DNA from: Sorex araneus
Taxonomy: Eukaryota > Chordata > Mammalia > Eulipotyphla > Soricidae
DNA: 64,000 nucleotides
Direction: 5' to 3'
Assembly (NCBI RefSeq): GCF_027595985.1
Contig: NC_073308.1
Span: 11,802,566-11,866,565 of the forward strand
Below the pieces are notes generated by a model, which saw only the letters and a list, made by a program, of their open reading frames with translations, did no database searches and was not told where the DNA came from. The translations under genes and the position numbers were made by a program. Of this stretch, positions 43,285 through 54,778 are shown one piece after another (within the stretch, counting starts at the first letter, position 1; each line of letters starts with the position of its first letter).

Positions 43285-46200
43285 CTGGGACATTGCGAAG
43301 GAAGGAAGGGAAAGACCTGAGTGGGCTGTGGCGCCGTCCAGGCCAGGGCTGCCCAAAGGCGGACTAGGAGGAGAATTTCTGTTGGGGACTGTTCAGGACC
43401 CTGAACAAAAGAAGACCCCGAAACCTTTACCCTGGACAAACCTGAAAATTCCATTACCAGCTTTGCATAACCTGAGGCACAGGTGCCCTTGTGACAAAGG
43501 AAATAGCTAAACTCAAGAAGTAAAAGTAGCCAGGGCAGTTAACTAAGAGACCCCAAAAAGCCCGTAAAGTGCCTTCCCTACACTCAAAGCCTTGTGCATT
43601 CCTCCTGACAGATGCTCCTGCCAGATAAACCCTTGTCTTCCCCTCCCCACTATTTCTCAACCTACTCTTGGAGAATGTTGTAAGCCCACCAAATAACACC
43701 CCAACTTTTTCTTATTTGGTCTGAGAAGACACTTCCATGATGATTGACAACTCATGTACCAACACCCTGCTAAGAAATGTATAAAACCAGCATGACTGCC
43801 AATAAAGACGCTCTTGATCGGTACTTATCGTCTTGAGCCCCCTATTTATTATCCTCACCAGTTTTATTTTCAGATTGGGACCGCTCATAGAACCCACCCA
43901 ATTAGGAGCGCTTTCCACTGTTGTCTCTCCATGGGCCGGAGAGATCTCCGGGGGAACGCGCAAATTTCCACAGGGATCCCCCCTTCACTCTGCCCATCAG
44001 CATCTCCACTTGTCTGAGATCAGAAAATACCCCTCCACCAGGAAGTTCCCCTTGATGGATCTCTGTCCCACATGCTCATGTATGGGTTTCCATTGTTTCA
44101 TTCTCCTACTGTGAGTGCCAGGCCAGAGGGACAGAGACAAGGAGGATCTGAGAGGGGGCCAGGGGACAGGGAAGTCGGGTCCCCTCCTCTGTTCCCCTGC
44201 AGAGTCCCAGCTGCTCACCTTTGTGAATTTCTCCTTGTTGATCACCTCCCCCTGGAAGCAAACAGCCAAGTGCATGAGAAAGGGCCTCTGGGGGACCCTG
44301 TGCCAGGCTCTGAGCTCAAAGGACAGGGCTGGGTGTCAGGGACTCAGACCCTCCTGCCCTCCTGCCCTGTGACACACTGGGGTGTCCCTGCAAGGAAAAG
44401 ACCTTGTCCCTGAGGTGGATGCTGAGGTTCCTCTGCCCCACGCCTCTTGCTGAGGGAGAGGTTGGGGATGCCCCCGACCTCAGGTGGTTCTGCACCAGGG
44501 GCTCTGCTGATCCCTGGGAACTGGGTGACGAGACCTGGGCGCCCAGTGCTGTTCCTGCCTCAGGTTACGGGCCCAGGACCCAGGGTGTTTCCCTCAGGGC
44601 TCTGCCCAGGGCTGAGGTGCAGGGGAGTGTCGGCTCCAGCCAGCCCAGCCCCCAGCTCACTCACCACAAAATGCTCCATTTCTCTGTCCAGACTCTCCAA
44701 CTCCTGGAGGAAGGGCCCCAGGAAGGGGACCACACCCTGTGCCGAAGGGGCCTTGCACTGGGGTCCCCAGGACACCCCCAAGTCTCAGCCTCCCACCGCC
44801 AGGTGAGCAGGAGCCCCTCCAGGGCCTCCCGATATCCTCCTCCCCACATGGCTGAGAGCCCTCCCGTAGGTCCCAGGGTCCCAGCCCTCTCCCCCACCCA
44901 CCCTCCATACACCAGCTCTGCAGCCGCCCACTCCGCCCTGGGTCGGAACGGGGTCAGCAGGAGACAGGGCTGGGGCCGGGCCTCCTTTCTGAGGGAAGAC
45001 CCCTGTGGGGGCCACCCCTTTGTCCCTGGGTCACGCACACGCCCCTCACCTGGCGCCTCCCGAGGTTGCTCAGGCAGGACACAAAGCTGCAGCGCTGCTC
45101 CTCCTGGGGACGAGCACCCGACCCTGAGCCTCTGTGCCCACCCGCCCGGCCCCCACTCTCCTCCCTCAGGCCCAGACTGAGGAGAACAGTGACAGCTGAG
45201 CCTGCAGCCCCCACCCAGAGCAGCAGCCCCACACAGATGCCCCCAGGGACTCCTGCCCCCACAGCCCCCAACAGGCCTTGACCCTACCCTCACACCTGCT
45301 GTGCCCATGCAGAGAAGACTGGAAAGTCACAGAAACCACATGAGAGCCTAGCACCGGCCCCTCCCTCCCTGCCTCTTCCATGCAGGCCTCCAGCCTGCAC
45401 ACTACATGCGGGGGCTTGCAGTGTTTCTGTCATTGGGCCCATCTGCACAGGGCCCTTAGCGTCCACCGGCTCCACCTAGGGAGGGAGCACTTTTGTCCCG
45501 AGGGAGCTGTCCCTGTATCCCAGGGGCCCCAGGTGGGATACTAGTGGCCAGCAGCTACCTGGGGTCCCACAGCATGGAGCTCAGGGGCAGCAGGGGGCGA
45601 CTGAAGGCCCTGTCCCTCCATCCCGCCGTGCACAGCTCGGTGTGGGCAGAGCTGAGGCCTGGACACTGGGGTCCGTGACCAAGAACAGACTGAACGTCTG
45701 TGATTCGGGTTGAGCTAGTGGGATGGACACGCCCTGTGTGCCTGAGTCTGGGTCTGAGCCCGAGTACCATGACCCACCCCCGCGCCCAGAGTCACTCACT
45801 GTACCCCGGGGCCAGCATCACTGGGGCGGAGCACCCACCCCGGCACCCACGCAGGGCCCAGTGCCCAGGGAGGGTTCACAGATAGTTCAGCACTGGGGGC
45901 CCAACTCCACATATCCTGTTTCTGGCTCTCCCCGCCCCAGACACTAAAGGAAACTGGAAATGGAACCAGAGCTCAGCTGCAGGAAGCCCGAGTCCCGCTC
46001 CCTGCCCAGCGCCGGGCCCCCGGGCTGCTGTCCCCAGGGGTCTCAGCTCACTGAGGGGCTCTGCAGATGGAGAACAGAGGCCGCAGCCCTGGGAGCACCC
46101 ACCAGGACACGTGGCCCCAGGTCTGGCAGAGTCGGCGGATGGCAGGGCACTGCAGGGCACAGATGATGTCATTGGTGGACGCCCAGTTGCGGAGGCGCTG

Positions 46201-49200
46201 GCACTCCTGGGAGGCAAGAGCAGGGGACAGGGTAGCTGGAGTCTGAGCTCCCTGCAGGCCTCGGTGCAAAGCCCATATTGGGGACACTGAGAGTCTGGGG
46301 TCCATGAGGGACACAGTGAGCCCAAGGAAACCCCGGGAGAGTGTGTGCCTGACTTGAGGAAGGAGCAGGCAGGATGATGGGCCCCCACTGGGACGGCCCC
46401 AGGACACCGTCCCTGCAGGAAAACCCCGCAATCCTTGGAGCAGGAGACCATCTTCCCTCCTGAGCTTCACAGGAGAACAGGCAGCCCCAACTCCACAGGG
46501 ACTCCCTCCCCCAACATACCTGTGCCCCCAGGATCCAGTGCCCACAACTCCAAAGGGACCCCACCCCCAACATATCCAGGCCCCCGGGACCCAGAGCCCC
46601 CAACTCCACAGAGACCCTGTTCGCACATACCCGGGCCACCAGGATCCAGTACTCCAGCATCCGTGCCCAAGCGGGCAGGCTCAGTTCCGCGATGCAGGTG
46701 GTAAGGACACAGGCGGCCACAGTGAAGTACTGGCTCTCGATGGCCCGCACAGTGGGGCACACATGTTCATAGCCCGGCTTATTCCTAATAGACGAGAGGT
46801 CCCCCCGGCAGTGGTTCGGCACCAGCTCCAGGAACAGCTCCTAGGGAGAGGGACCGGCTCAGCCACGGACACCCCAGGAGAAAGGACAGAGGACAGGGCA
46901 AGTCCCACTCAGGCCTGTGGGCTGTGCTGGGCACTGAGGGGCTCAGGACTCCGGAACCCAGACTGATGCGGGGTGCAGGCACAGGGCCCCTCTGCCGGCT
47001 CCTGGGGCCCTCTCAGGCTCAGGGACCTCCCCAGCTCCCCTCTCTGCACCCCTCAGAGGCACATTCCTCTGTGACAGCTGCGCAGGGGCTGGTTCCTGCG
47101 TCCCTCTGGAAGGGAACCACCCTGAGGGGCCTCATGGAGTCCAGGCTGCTCAGACCACAGCAGACACTCGGACCCCTGACACTATTCTCCCAGCCACAAG
47201 GACTCCCCCTCCCCCAATTCTATCTGTCTAGCTCATGGACACGCACTCCTTACCCCTACCTCTCCTGACTGGGCCATCTCGGCCATCCCGGGACAGTGCG
47301 GGCTCAGGGAGCCGGCACAGAGGGTGAGTGTGGGCCAGGAGGGCTGCTGCCTGCAGAGGTGCCCGGGGAGGCAGGTGTGGGCAGACGCTGCCTCTACCTT
47401 GTCCATGAGTGTCAGCTGCTCAGCCACCAGCCGGGCAGGGAACGTGCTGATGGAGACCTGCTCGTTCCTCGGCTCGTCTATGGGCCTGCTGCTGGGGCAG
47501 GAAGGCTCAGGGCCGTCAGCTGCCTCGTTGACCCTGCTGGCAGCTGCCCATGAGCTGGCATCATGCATGTCTTCAGGCCCAGCATCCTCCAGCTCTGCCC
47601 GTGGTGCTGCGGCCGCAAATGAGGCTTCGAGAGGTTCCAGCTCTGGGGCATCCCGCGGAGGCAGGCCCAGCTCCTCAGGTGGTTCTGGGACAACTGCTGG
47701 GGCTGGAGCAATGTCTGAAGAGAAGGGCCCCGCCTCAGGGTCCCACCAAGCCACAACCAGAAACAGCAGAGCCCTGTCCCCAGACCATGATGTGCAGGAG
47801 CCCGGCCACCCCAGAGGGCAGGGCCTTTACCATGAGCCCTGATCAGTGCGGTCAGGAGAAGTTCCTTCCTCAGATGAACTTGGAGGCCAGAGCCAGAGAA
47901 AAGCACCAGAATGCACCCCAGCATCGATTGCACGGGGACACAGCACAGCTACTCAGCAGAGCCCTCAGGCCAGGACCCTGACATGGGACTCAGGGCACTG
48001 GGGGGAGTGCAGGGAACAGAGTCAGGACTCTGGAACGTGCCTCCCCTGCTCCCACAGAAGGTCCCCTCACCTGGAGCCCAGCTGAGCCATCATGTCACTG
48101 AGAAGATCCAACAGAGAACCAGTGAGTGGGTCCCCACACCCTCGGCCCCCAAGGTCGTGAGAATGACCTTCCCCACCTGGGCCTGTCCTGAGCTGCTGGG
48201 AATTCTAGAGCACCTGCTGGGCATGTCTGCTGCTGCAGGCCCAGGGATGCTGAGCAGGAGGGGGTGAGAGGAGGCCAGACGAGGGCGGTGGGGCAGGGAG
48301 TGTGGGCCACTCAGGGAGACCCCAGCCCAATCTGCTCTGTTTCCTGAGCCCTGGGACCCCTCTTCAGCCCTCTGTGATGCAGGGACAGTGTCAGGGAGGT
48401 TCCCGTGTTGGGGAAATGATGCCTGAGCTCTGACTCTGCCCACACATGGCACCTAACACAGTCCTGTGTGTCCACTCTGGATGGAGGACCCTGGGCCACT
48501 CACTGCTTCAGTGCGTCTCCGTAGTTGAGAACCTGCTCCAAGTACGGGAGGAGGCATCCAGACCTAGGGGAAGCAGGACAGTGCCCATGGAGTGTTCGGG
48601 ACACACGGCAGGATCCTGAGGCTCAGACCAGGACTCAGTCCCAGGGAGTCGCTCTGTTCTCACGTGACAATGTTGTGTGGAGAAATGCTGCATGACCAGG
48701 TGCTGCTTTGACGTATAGAAAAAAAAAACCCACCAAATCCTGTTTGTTCCCCAGAGACATCTAATCACTCAGAGCAATGATGAAGGAAGACCCTGGCATG
48801 GATGGACAAAAATGCTTTGGAGCTGGGAGGGGGTTTCCTGTGCATATACTTTGAGAGTCCCAAGCCACAGGCTCTGAGTGTTGCAGCTGCTATTCCATGG
48901 TCGGGAACAAGAATGAACAGGAAGCTCATGGCCAGGAGACCAGGCAGCAGCTCAGCACTGTCACGGCCCATCCCATGTCCTCCTCCAGGACCTTGCGTGA
49001 CTCTCTCCACGCTGTGTTCAGGAGAACCAGCAGAAGCCCAGAGAGGCCCTGGCTCCTTCTGAGCACCCCAGGCGGGGAGGCAGGCGAGGCCCAGGGGCTG
49101 GCGGGGCGGCTCTCACCAGCGCAGCATCTGCTGCAGGATCCGTGCGGGAATGGGGAAGGCCAGGCCAGTAGGAAGGATGGTGGTAACAGAGGAGAATTTC

Positions 49201-49307
49201 TGCCCTGGGGAAGCTGGCATAAGGGAGACCAACATCTCCACAGTTCTTTCGCCGAGGGTCAGCATCGTGCAGGCCTCATCAGGAGAGCGCGGGCACAAAG
49301 GCTCCTC
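42811..49307 (-). CDS. RalGDS/RGL4-like Ral guanine-nucleotide exchange factor (divergent)
   Basis: Family role: GDP/GTP exchange on RalA/RalB through a RasGEF (CDC25) domain. Exons on the minus strand: 49307-49117, 48563-48504, 48097-48071, 47868-47831, 47714-47398, 46840-46631, 46206-46103, possibly 45615-45559, 45103 (or 45086)-45050, 44736-44665, 44251-44219, 43284-42811. Almost all junctions join in phase with GT/AG sites. Order: a shortened RasGEF_N, an acidic/proline-rich linker, RasGEF start RLVAEQLTLMDKELFLELVP, core CPTVRAIESQYFTV, GVVPFLGPFLQELESLD and YRLQPHEQFLTWFQALEL. The upstream start exon is not identified. The usual end motif (S-Y-x-L-S-C-x-L-E-P) is missing or degenerate. 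It is closest in my reading to RGL4; such genes tend to be multicopy in some mammals. It could be functional or a young pseudogene. Confidence 0.75.
43380..43962 (+). mobile_element. Solo retroviral LTR with 6-bp target duplication
   Basis: 583 bp, TGTTGGGGAC at the start and GGGGAACGCGCA at the end (TG...CA), flanked on both sides by AATTTC (43374-43379 and 43963-43968). It has a TATA box (tataaaa, 43780-43786) and AATAAA (43801-43806) in the usual U3/R order. No internal retroviral genes nearby. It lies in the intron between exons K and L of the RalGDS-like gene, in antisense. Confidence 0.85.
44219..44251 (-). CDS. RalGDS-like exon K (33 nt)
   Basis: Encodes GEVINKEKFTK, equivalent to 'LINFEKRRKE'. 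gcttccag acceptor, AAG|gtgagc donor. Confidence 0.75.
44665..44736 (-). CDS. RalGDS-like exon J, RasGEF core
   Basis: Encodes GVVPFLGPFLQELESLDREM, then EHFV. Very close to the family's 'GVVPFLGDFLTELQRLDSA'. Both junctions are phase 0 and canonical. Confidence 0.85.
45050..45103 (-). CDS. RalGDS-like exon I
   Basis: Full frame EEQRCSFVSCLSNLGRRQ, donor CAG|gtgagg. RRQ joins GVVPFLG exactly as in RGL4 (RRQKKGVVPFLG). With the obvious acceptor (45103) the preceding phase-2 exon gives a stop; the inner acceptor gctgcag (exon start 45086) restores the phase. Confidence 0.6.
45559..45615 (-). CDS. Possible RalGDS-like exon H
   Basis: 57 nt, phase 2 in and out, encoding DRAFSRPLLPLSSMLWDP, faintly like 'DSFRVFQKLSEIFSDE'. 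The acceptor lacks a pyrimidine tract, so this is tentative. Confidence 0.3.
46103..46206 (-). CDS. RalGDS-like exon G, RasGEF core
   Basis: Encodes ECQRLRNWASTNDIICALQC, then PAIRRLCQTWGHVS, matching 'ECRxLxNFSSxxAIxSALQS ... KTWxxVS'. Donor TCCTG|gtgggt, phase 2. Confidence 0.82.
46631..46840 (-). CDS. RalGDS-like exon F, RasGEF core
   Basis: Encodes ELFLELVPNHCRGDLSSIRN, then YEHVCPTVRAIESQYFTVAA and RMLEYWILVAR. Matches 'HLAPTIRATVTQFN ... RVVEHWIEVARE' of the family; 70 codons, phase 0 at both ends. Confidence 0.83.
47398..47714 (-). CDS. RalGDS-like exon E, linker and RasGEF start
   Basis: Encodes an acidic, Pro/Ala-rich linker (DIAPAPAVVPEPPEELGLPP onward) and ends with STFPARLVAEQLTLMDK, nearly the RGL4 sequence at the RasGEF boundary. 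Donor AAG|gtagag. Confidence 0.82.
47831..47868 (-). CDS. RalGDS-like exon D, end of RasGEF_N
   Basis: Encodes RKELLLTALIRAH, parallel to 'ERRAHLLLAQLEH'. Donor CATG|gtaaag, phase 1. The acceptor is inside ctgag, with a mixed pyrimidine tract. Confidence 0.6.
48071..48097 (-). CDS. RalGDS-like exon C (27 nt)
   Basis: Micro-exon encoding HDMMAQLGS, between cttctcag and a TCCAG|gtgagg donor. It aligns with 'LNMPGSDL' of the family. The phase fits both neighbours, which supports it despite its size. Confidence 0.55.
48504..48563 (-). CDS. RalGDS-like exon B, RasGEF_N part 2
   Basis: Encodes SGCLLPYLEQVLNYGDALK after a junction Trp, matching the 'RYGCILPY' block of the family. cccctag acceptor, AAGCA|gtgagt donor. 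Confidence 0.7.
49117..49307 (-). CDS. RalGDS-like exon A, RasGEF_N part 1
   Basis: Encodes EEPLCPRSPDEACTMLTLGE, then RTVEMLVSLMPASPGQKFSS. It aligns to the RalGDS-family 'TLEKLVEHLVPAF ... TFLATYRAF ... LFKRYG' pattern. Donor CTG|gtgaga, phase 2. The acceptor could be 3 nt earlier (49310). Confidence 0.72.
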
Positions 49308-49310
49308 CTG

Positions 49311-50650
49311 CTGGTGGGCAGGGGGTGCAAGACGGTCAGTGAGTTCCCCAGGGAGCAGGTGCCAAGGGTCTGGAGCTCAGAACTGGGGGAAACCAGCTCC
49401 TGGGGGCAGAAACAGGAGTGCCCACATGTGCGAGGAACCGGGCTGAGGACTGCCCTTCTGACCAGTGAAGTTTGCCGTTGTCAGTTGGGGGCATTCACAG
49501 GCCAGAGGACAGGCATGGCCCTGAGGGTCTCCAGGAACCCACTCCCTGAAGACGGTCAGCAGGGGACAGCTGGGCAGGTCCCTTCTCATCAGCAGAGAAG
49601 CTACCGCAGCTGCTCTCAGGACCTGCCTCCTCTCAATTTGTTCTGCCCCCGGTGAGGGGCTGGGGAGCCCCGCTGGGGGGCTTCAGATGTGTGGCAGATC
49701 CCTCCCCAGTTCTCCCCTCTGCTCTCTGGGCCCCTCCTATGAGGCCCCCCCCCATGCCCAGTGGCCAGTGTGTTTCAATACTACCCCTACTGAAGAGAGT
49801 TGGAATGTGCTGTTAAATCTCCCCTCCAGGTGGCCCTGGGAGCAGCCCACAGACTCTGTCCCTGGTCAGTTTTGTACTGAGGAAGCCTCCTATCCAGACA
49901 GCAGTGAGCAGCCACAGGGGGGCCCTGTACTGCTGCTGAGATCCTCAGGCGCTGATGCCAGCTGAGCTGTCCCTGCTCTGCGGGCTGAGTCCTGTCCCCA
50001 CGTGTCCTGAGGGAGTGTAGGGACTCAGCCAACACAGCTCCTTTCTCTGGGCCTCCTTCCCTGGAGGTGCATCCAAGGAATGGCAGTTTCAGGGAAACGG
50101 ACACCACAGCCTCTGCTCCTTCTCTCTCTAACCCCCAACCTGAACTGCTCCTGCCTGGAGAGTCAGCCAGACAGGGAGCTGTCTGAGCCCCGTGTCCCTG
50201 GGCCATGAGGACAAGGTCACACAGCAGTGCAGACACGCAGTGTGACTGAGGGGAACGTGGGCGTGGCCCTCTGGGTCAGCTCCTTGTTCTGAAGTGGGTG
50301 GGGATGGACTTTCAGTGACCCTGTGCCAGAGGAGCATTGGGGACTGGATCACTCTGAGATGGGCCGTGGACACCCCGAGGGGTCACCATGGAAGAGTCTC
50401 AGGTGTCTTGGGCTGGAGACTGGGCTCTGCACCCACCTCCCCATCTCAGACCCTGAGTGTCACCTGCTCACCTGTGCCGAGCACTGGGTGTCACTGCATC
50501 TGTGCGGTCCTGGGCTCGTGTCCTGGCAGGTAGAACAGCTGCTTCCCACCAGGGGCTCCACCGGGATGTCCCGAGCTGAACTCTGTAACACAGCCTCTGT
50601 CACCCCTGGGAGGGACCTGACACGGGGGCCCCATTGAAGAGTCTTTTTGG
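49311..50650. other. Upstream of the RalGDS-like gene, no exon recognised
   Basis: The first exon and promoter of the gene should be here or further right. There are open frames but nothing I can match to the family N-terminus. Confidence 0.45.
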
Positions 50651-51000
50651 TCCAAAAGTGAAATATGATCTCTCACCACAGAGACTGCACACAGCGAATG
50701 GAATAAGAACGACCAGTGCTGGCACAGATGCAGGGAGAAAGGGGGTCTCATTCATTGTTGGTGGCAAGGCCGACTGGCCCAGCCTTTTTGGAAAACAAGA
50801 TGGACATTTCCCCGCTCCCCAAAATTAGAACTTGAATTCCATAGGACCCAGCAATGCCACTTCTGGGAATATACCCCAGACTAAATAGGCACAGAGCTGA
50901 ATCATCATCTGCACTTCTATGTTCACTGCAGCACTATTCACAGTAGCCTGAATCTGGAAACACCCTGAGTGTTGAAAACAGAGGACTGAATAAGGAAATT

Positions 51001-51168
51001 TTTTTTTCTTTTTGGGTCACAACTAGCAATGCACATGGGTGACTCCTGGCTCTGCACTCAGGAACCACCCCTGGCCATTCTCAGAGGACCATATGGGATG
51101 CTGGGAATCGAACCCGGTCGGCCGCATGCAAGGCAAATGCCCTACCCGCTGTGCTATCGCTCCAGCCC
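51001..51168 (-). mobile_element. SINE inserted in the L1, with TSDs
   Basis: Short-tail type, antisense, T run on the left. It is flanked by ctgaataaggaaatt (50986-51000) and ctgaataagaaaatt (51169-51183), a 15-bp duplication with one difference. Confidence 0.93.
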
Positions 51169-51457
51169 CTGAATAAGAAAATTATGGTACATGTACACAA
51201 TGGAATACTGCACAGCCACCAGGAAAAACGTCATGAAATTCACTTAATATGACATTCGTTCCCAAGGACATTGGAAACAGGGCCAGGAGGACTGGTCCAC
51301 AAGTTTTGGGAGAGACAGGGAAGGCAGTTAGGATAGCAAAGGACCACTACGACAAAGGTAGTTAACCATGAATAAAAACTGTGTGCTGAAAGTAGGTAAC
51401 AGAACAAACATGATAACCTCTCAGTACCTGCATTACAGTCTATAATGGTCCAAAGGG

Positions 51458-51458
<1 letters not shown>

Positions 51459-51542
<84 letters not shown>
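51459..51542 (+). repeat. (GA)n microsatellite
   Basis: More than 80 bp of pure GA dinucleotides at the position of the L1 3' UTR purine tract. Confidence 0.97.
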
Positions 51543-51547
<5 letters not shown>

Positions 51548-51689
51548 CAGAGAGAATCAGAGACAGAAAGAGAAATAGAGAGAGAGAGAAGAAAATTTTG
51601 TGCCATAGAGGTAGGTGTGGGATGAGGGTGGTGGGAGGGAAACTGGGAATGTTGTTGGTGGGAAATATACACTGGAGAAGGTTCCATTT

Positions 51690-53270
51690 TTTTAGAAACT
51701 CTGTTTTGTCAAGACGAGTCCATGACACACACCAGCCTTCCCTCACGAGGCAGCTGCTCCTTCCCGTAAGAACATGACTCACTCCCCTCAGACACCCTTG
51801 GACCATGACCCACAACTCACACAATCAAAGTTCCTTCACACACACAGACACACACACAGGCACACGTAGTAACAGGGATGTGAATCCACTGAGGTGCATT
51901 ACAGCTGTGAACTATTGACTCTGTGGGCCTGGATTACCCTTGAGTTTCTCCTCACCTGGGATAGGTGTTGTGGGTGGGGAGGAGCCCTCCTCCACAGTCT
52001 GCAGGGACAGTGATCACTCTCACTCTGGGCTCGCCTCAGCCCAGAGCCTCTGAACATGGGGAGACAACGGGAAAACATGTCTATTGCTTCTCAGTGCAAG
52101 TGAACTAAACGGTGACTTTCTCGAGAATGAGCTCACAGGGGAACCAGGGTTCTAAGGCAGTTGGGTATGGTCACTAGGGAAGTGAGGTCGCTTTCCAGGG
52201 TTCTTTCCAGAGATGATTTCTTTCCATCTGACCAAATGCCCTCCCATGCTATTGCACACACTAACTGAAACAGGGAGTTGAGAGCTTTCCCCAACTACCT
52301 GCAAATAGAACGTGGGTCCTAACTCTGAGGATTCAGTTGAACTGGATTCTCCCCTGTCCAGACCCCTGGGCCCTGGACTCCAGAGTTGCATCCCCCAAGC
52401 CACAGGTCTGGGAATCCTCTCCCCTCTCTGGATCCCTCCCTTCTGCAGAAGCAAATGTCACTGAAGTTTGGGACAGGCTGTCAGGCTCAGGGAGGTAGGA
52501 CTTGTGTATGAGACAAGGGCTGCTGGTGTCCCCCATAAACACCAAACCTCGGCCCCCTGTCTGGTCACGACATCCTCCCTCTCTTCAGCTACAGTGGAGG
52601 CAACTGTGCGTCAGCGTGTCCAGGACCCCAGTGTCCTACTGGTCTCTCCTCATTCTACTCTAGATATTTCCACCCAAATTCCATAGCACATGGGGACTTC
52701 CCTTCCCCCAAAATAAGGCCATAATGCTCGAGGAACTTGGCCCAATTTGTGTCTATGCACAGGACCTCGTGTCTGGGAACTTCTTGGGGGGCTGCCTTCC
52801 TGGATGGTCCACAGGAACAAGAGTCTCCAGATGCCCACTCAGAGGGTGGGAGCCGAGGTCTGGCTGTCCCCTATTGGGATTTGACTCAGCCATTCCCTCC
52901 TTCAGGGACACCAACCTCTCCTGCCCTCAAACACCCTCCGTCCCTGCATCTTGCTTGATCAGGAGCTTCTTCTGAGGCTGAGACTCTCTGAGTCACCACA
53001 GATGGCCCTGCAAGGGCACCTGCTGGGAAGCTGCTGTGGAGTCATGGGTAAGGGGCGGGTTTCCAGTGGGAGGCAGCGACTTCCACTTGCTAACTGCATC
53101 CAAAATGGAAGCCATGTTCGTTGCCATTGTAATGGGTCTGTGACAAGAGTCATGATCTGGAGGCAACCATTGGCTTGTGCCCAAGTCAATGTGAAGCTGT
53201 GGTACATACACAGTTATACCTGTCAGCTCATAAGGAAAGAGGACACCTTACCGTTAAAAAGAACACAGAC
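51690..53270. other. Intergenic, no gene seen
   Basis: Unremarkable sequence with a short CA-rich patch (51835-51860). No protein or RNA recognised. Confidence 0.5.
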
Positions 53271-53399
53271 ACCCTCGGCCCAGATAAGATCTGGAGCTGC
53301 TGCGCGTGAAACAGACCCTCTGCTCCTAAAAACTATGATTTGAGAGGTCTTCTAACCAATTTTGGCACCCAAAGTGGCTTCTATAGAAATGCATCTAGA

Positions 53400-53790
53400 C
53401 TGTGAACTGAGCTAAAATATCAAATCCAAAACCATGTGGCCGCTGTTGCGGCTGCGTGAGCTCATAGAGTCTTCATTCTCTGCAATGAAAAGAAATTATT
53501 AAATGATGTCTTTTCAGCAGGCCTGATTGTTGGGGGGAAATTCCAAACAATAATAGTGAGTTCTCTATTGAAATACTTAATGTATTCAAAGTATAGAGAG
53601 AATAAAGTGAAGATCATTAGCTACTTAGGTGGGGGCTGGGTGGGAGGGGGGTATTTTGAGGTTCTTGATGGTGGAACCTGTGCAATGGTAAAGGGATGGG
53701 AGTTTAATCATTATATGACTGAGACTTAAACCTGAAAGATTCATATTTTTTCATGGTGATTCAATAAAATAAAAACTTACAAAAAGAAAA
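53400..53790 (+). mobile_element. L1-tailed retroposon, sense
   Basis: attattaaatgatgtctttt, then ttggggggaaattccaaaca, a G-rich tract and atggtgattcaataaaataa with an A tail. It matches the body of the element nested in L1 ORF1 at 24.9-25.4 kb. Confidence 0.75.
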
Positions 53791-54369
53791 AGAACACAGA
53801 GAAAATTGGAGGGGCTTGAAAAGAAAAAGAAATACTCAATGCTTTCATGGCTCTCAGGAAGAGAAAGAAGTGAAGCGGAAAGCCAGTGAGTCTAACCCTA
53901 AATCTGAGGACAGAGAGACTGACAACCGTGGACATGGTAAAGGGTTCCACTGGATGGTGGCAGAGTGCTTGTCATTCACAGTGGTCTGGGCATGGATCTG
54001 TTTTTCCTGAAGTACCTACAGTGATGTAAAACAATGCCATCTTTACTCAGTCTATCACATTAAACTCTGGTGAGAGTCATAGCTGTAAGGAGTCTAAGAC
54101 AGGTGACTAAAGGCACTGAGAAGGCCACGGTGGGAACCTGGGACGGAACAGAGAAAATAGGACAAACCAAGTAACTCCTAAGGAAGGACTGCTTCACATT
54201 TATCACACGTTTCTATCAATATCAGACATTACTAGGAGGAGCCACTGTGGGTGGGGTACTGGAACTCTCGTGAAATCCAAAGCTGTTTTAAAAGACTCAT
54301 CCAAAAGGTAAGAGTGACCACACAAAAATCGATGTGTATGACCTTTTGTGTGTGTCCCTGGGAATAGGG

Positions 54370-54517
54370 GTTGTTTGGGGCAACACCCCTCAGTGTTCAA
54401 GGTTCTATCCTGGTGCTGTGCTCAGGGATGATTCTGGCAGTGCTTGGGGGTGAAATCCAGGGTTGGGATCCAACATGGCTGCAAGGTGTCTTACTCACTG
54501 TGTGATCTCCCCAGCCC
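54370..54517 (-). mobile_element. SINE, antisense, diverged
   Basis: gttgtttggggcaacacccc through gtgtgatctccccagcccg. Confidence 0.75.
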
Positions 54518-54778
54518 GAGAAATGTGAACTTGATCTCACTGGACATGAGGAATAGTGACCACAGTCATTTAAGTGACTCGCTGATACGAAGTCAACTGG
54601 CTGCTCTACACTCACATCGTGCTAATAGTCCTTGGGGACCAGCAAGCAAAGCTGGAGCTCAGCGGAGCATGCACTGAGCCCTTGAGCCCTCTCCTACTGC
54701 AGAAGCATGGTTGGTTATGAGAAAACATGGAGTGAATTAAGTGGCATCAAATATAATATACATAACATATGTATTATG

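Larger units (their letters stand above)
50655..51690 (+). mobile_element. LINE-1 3' part (ORF2 end and 3' UTR), plus strand
   Basis: agactgcacacagcgaatgg, then ccagcaatgccacttctggg and aatggaatactgcacagcca from the ORF2 end, then a 3' UTR with a purine tract. A SINE is inserted at 51001-51168, and the purine tract has grown into a GA microsatellite. Confidence 0.88.

Noticed and set aside
51433-51824. Open frames with long Glu-Arg or Ser-Leu runs
   Set aside because: They are translations of a (GA)n microsatellite.
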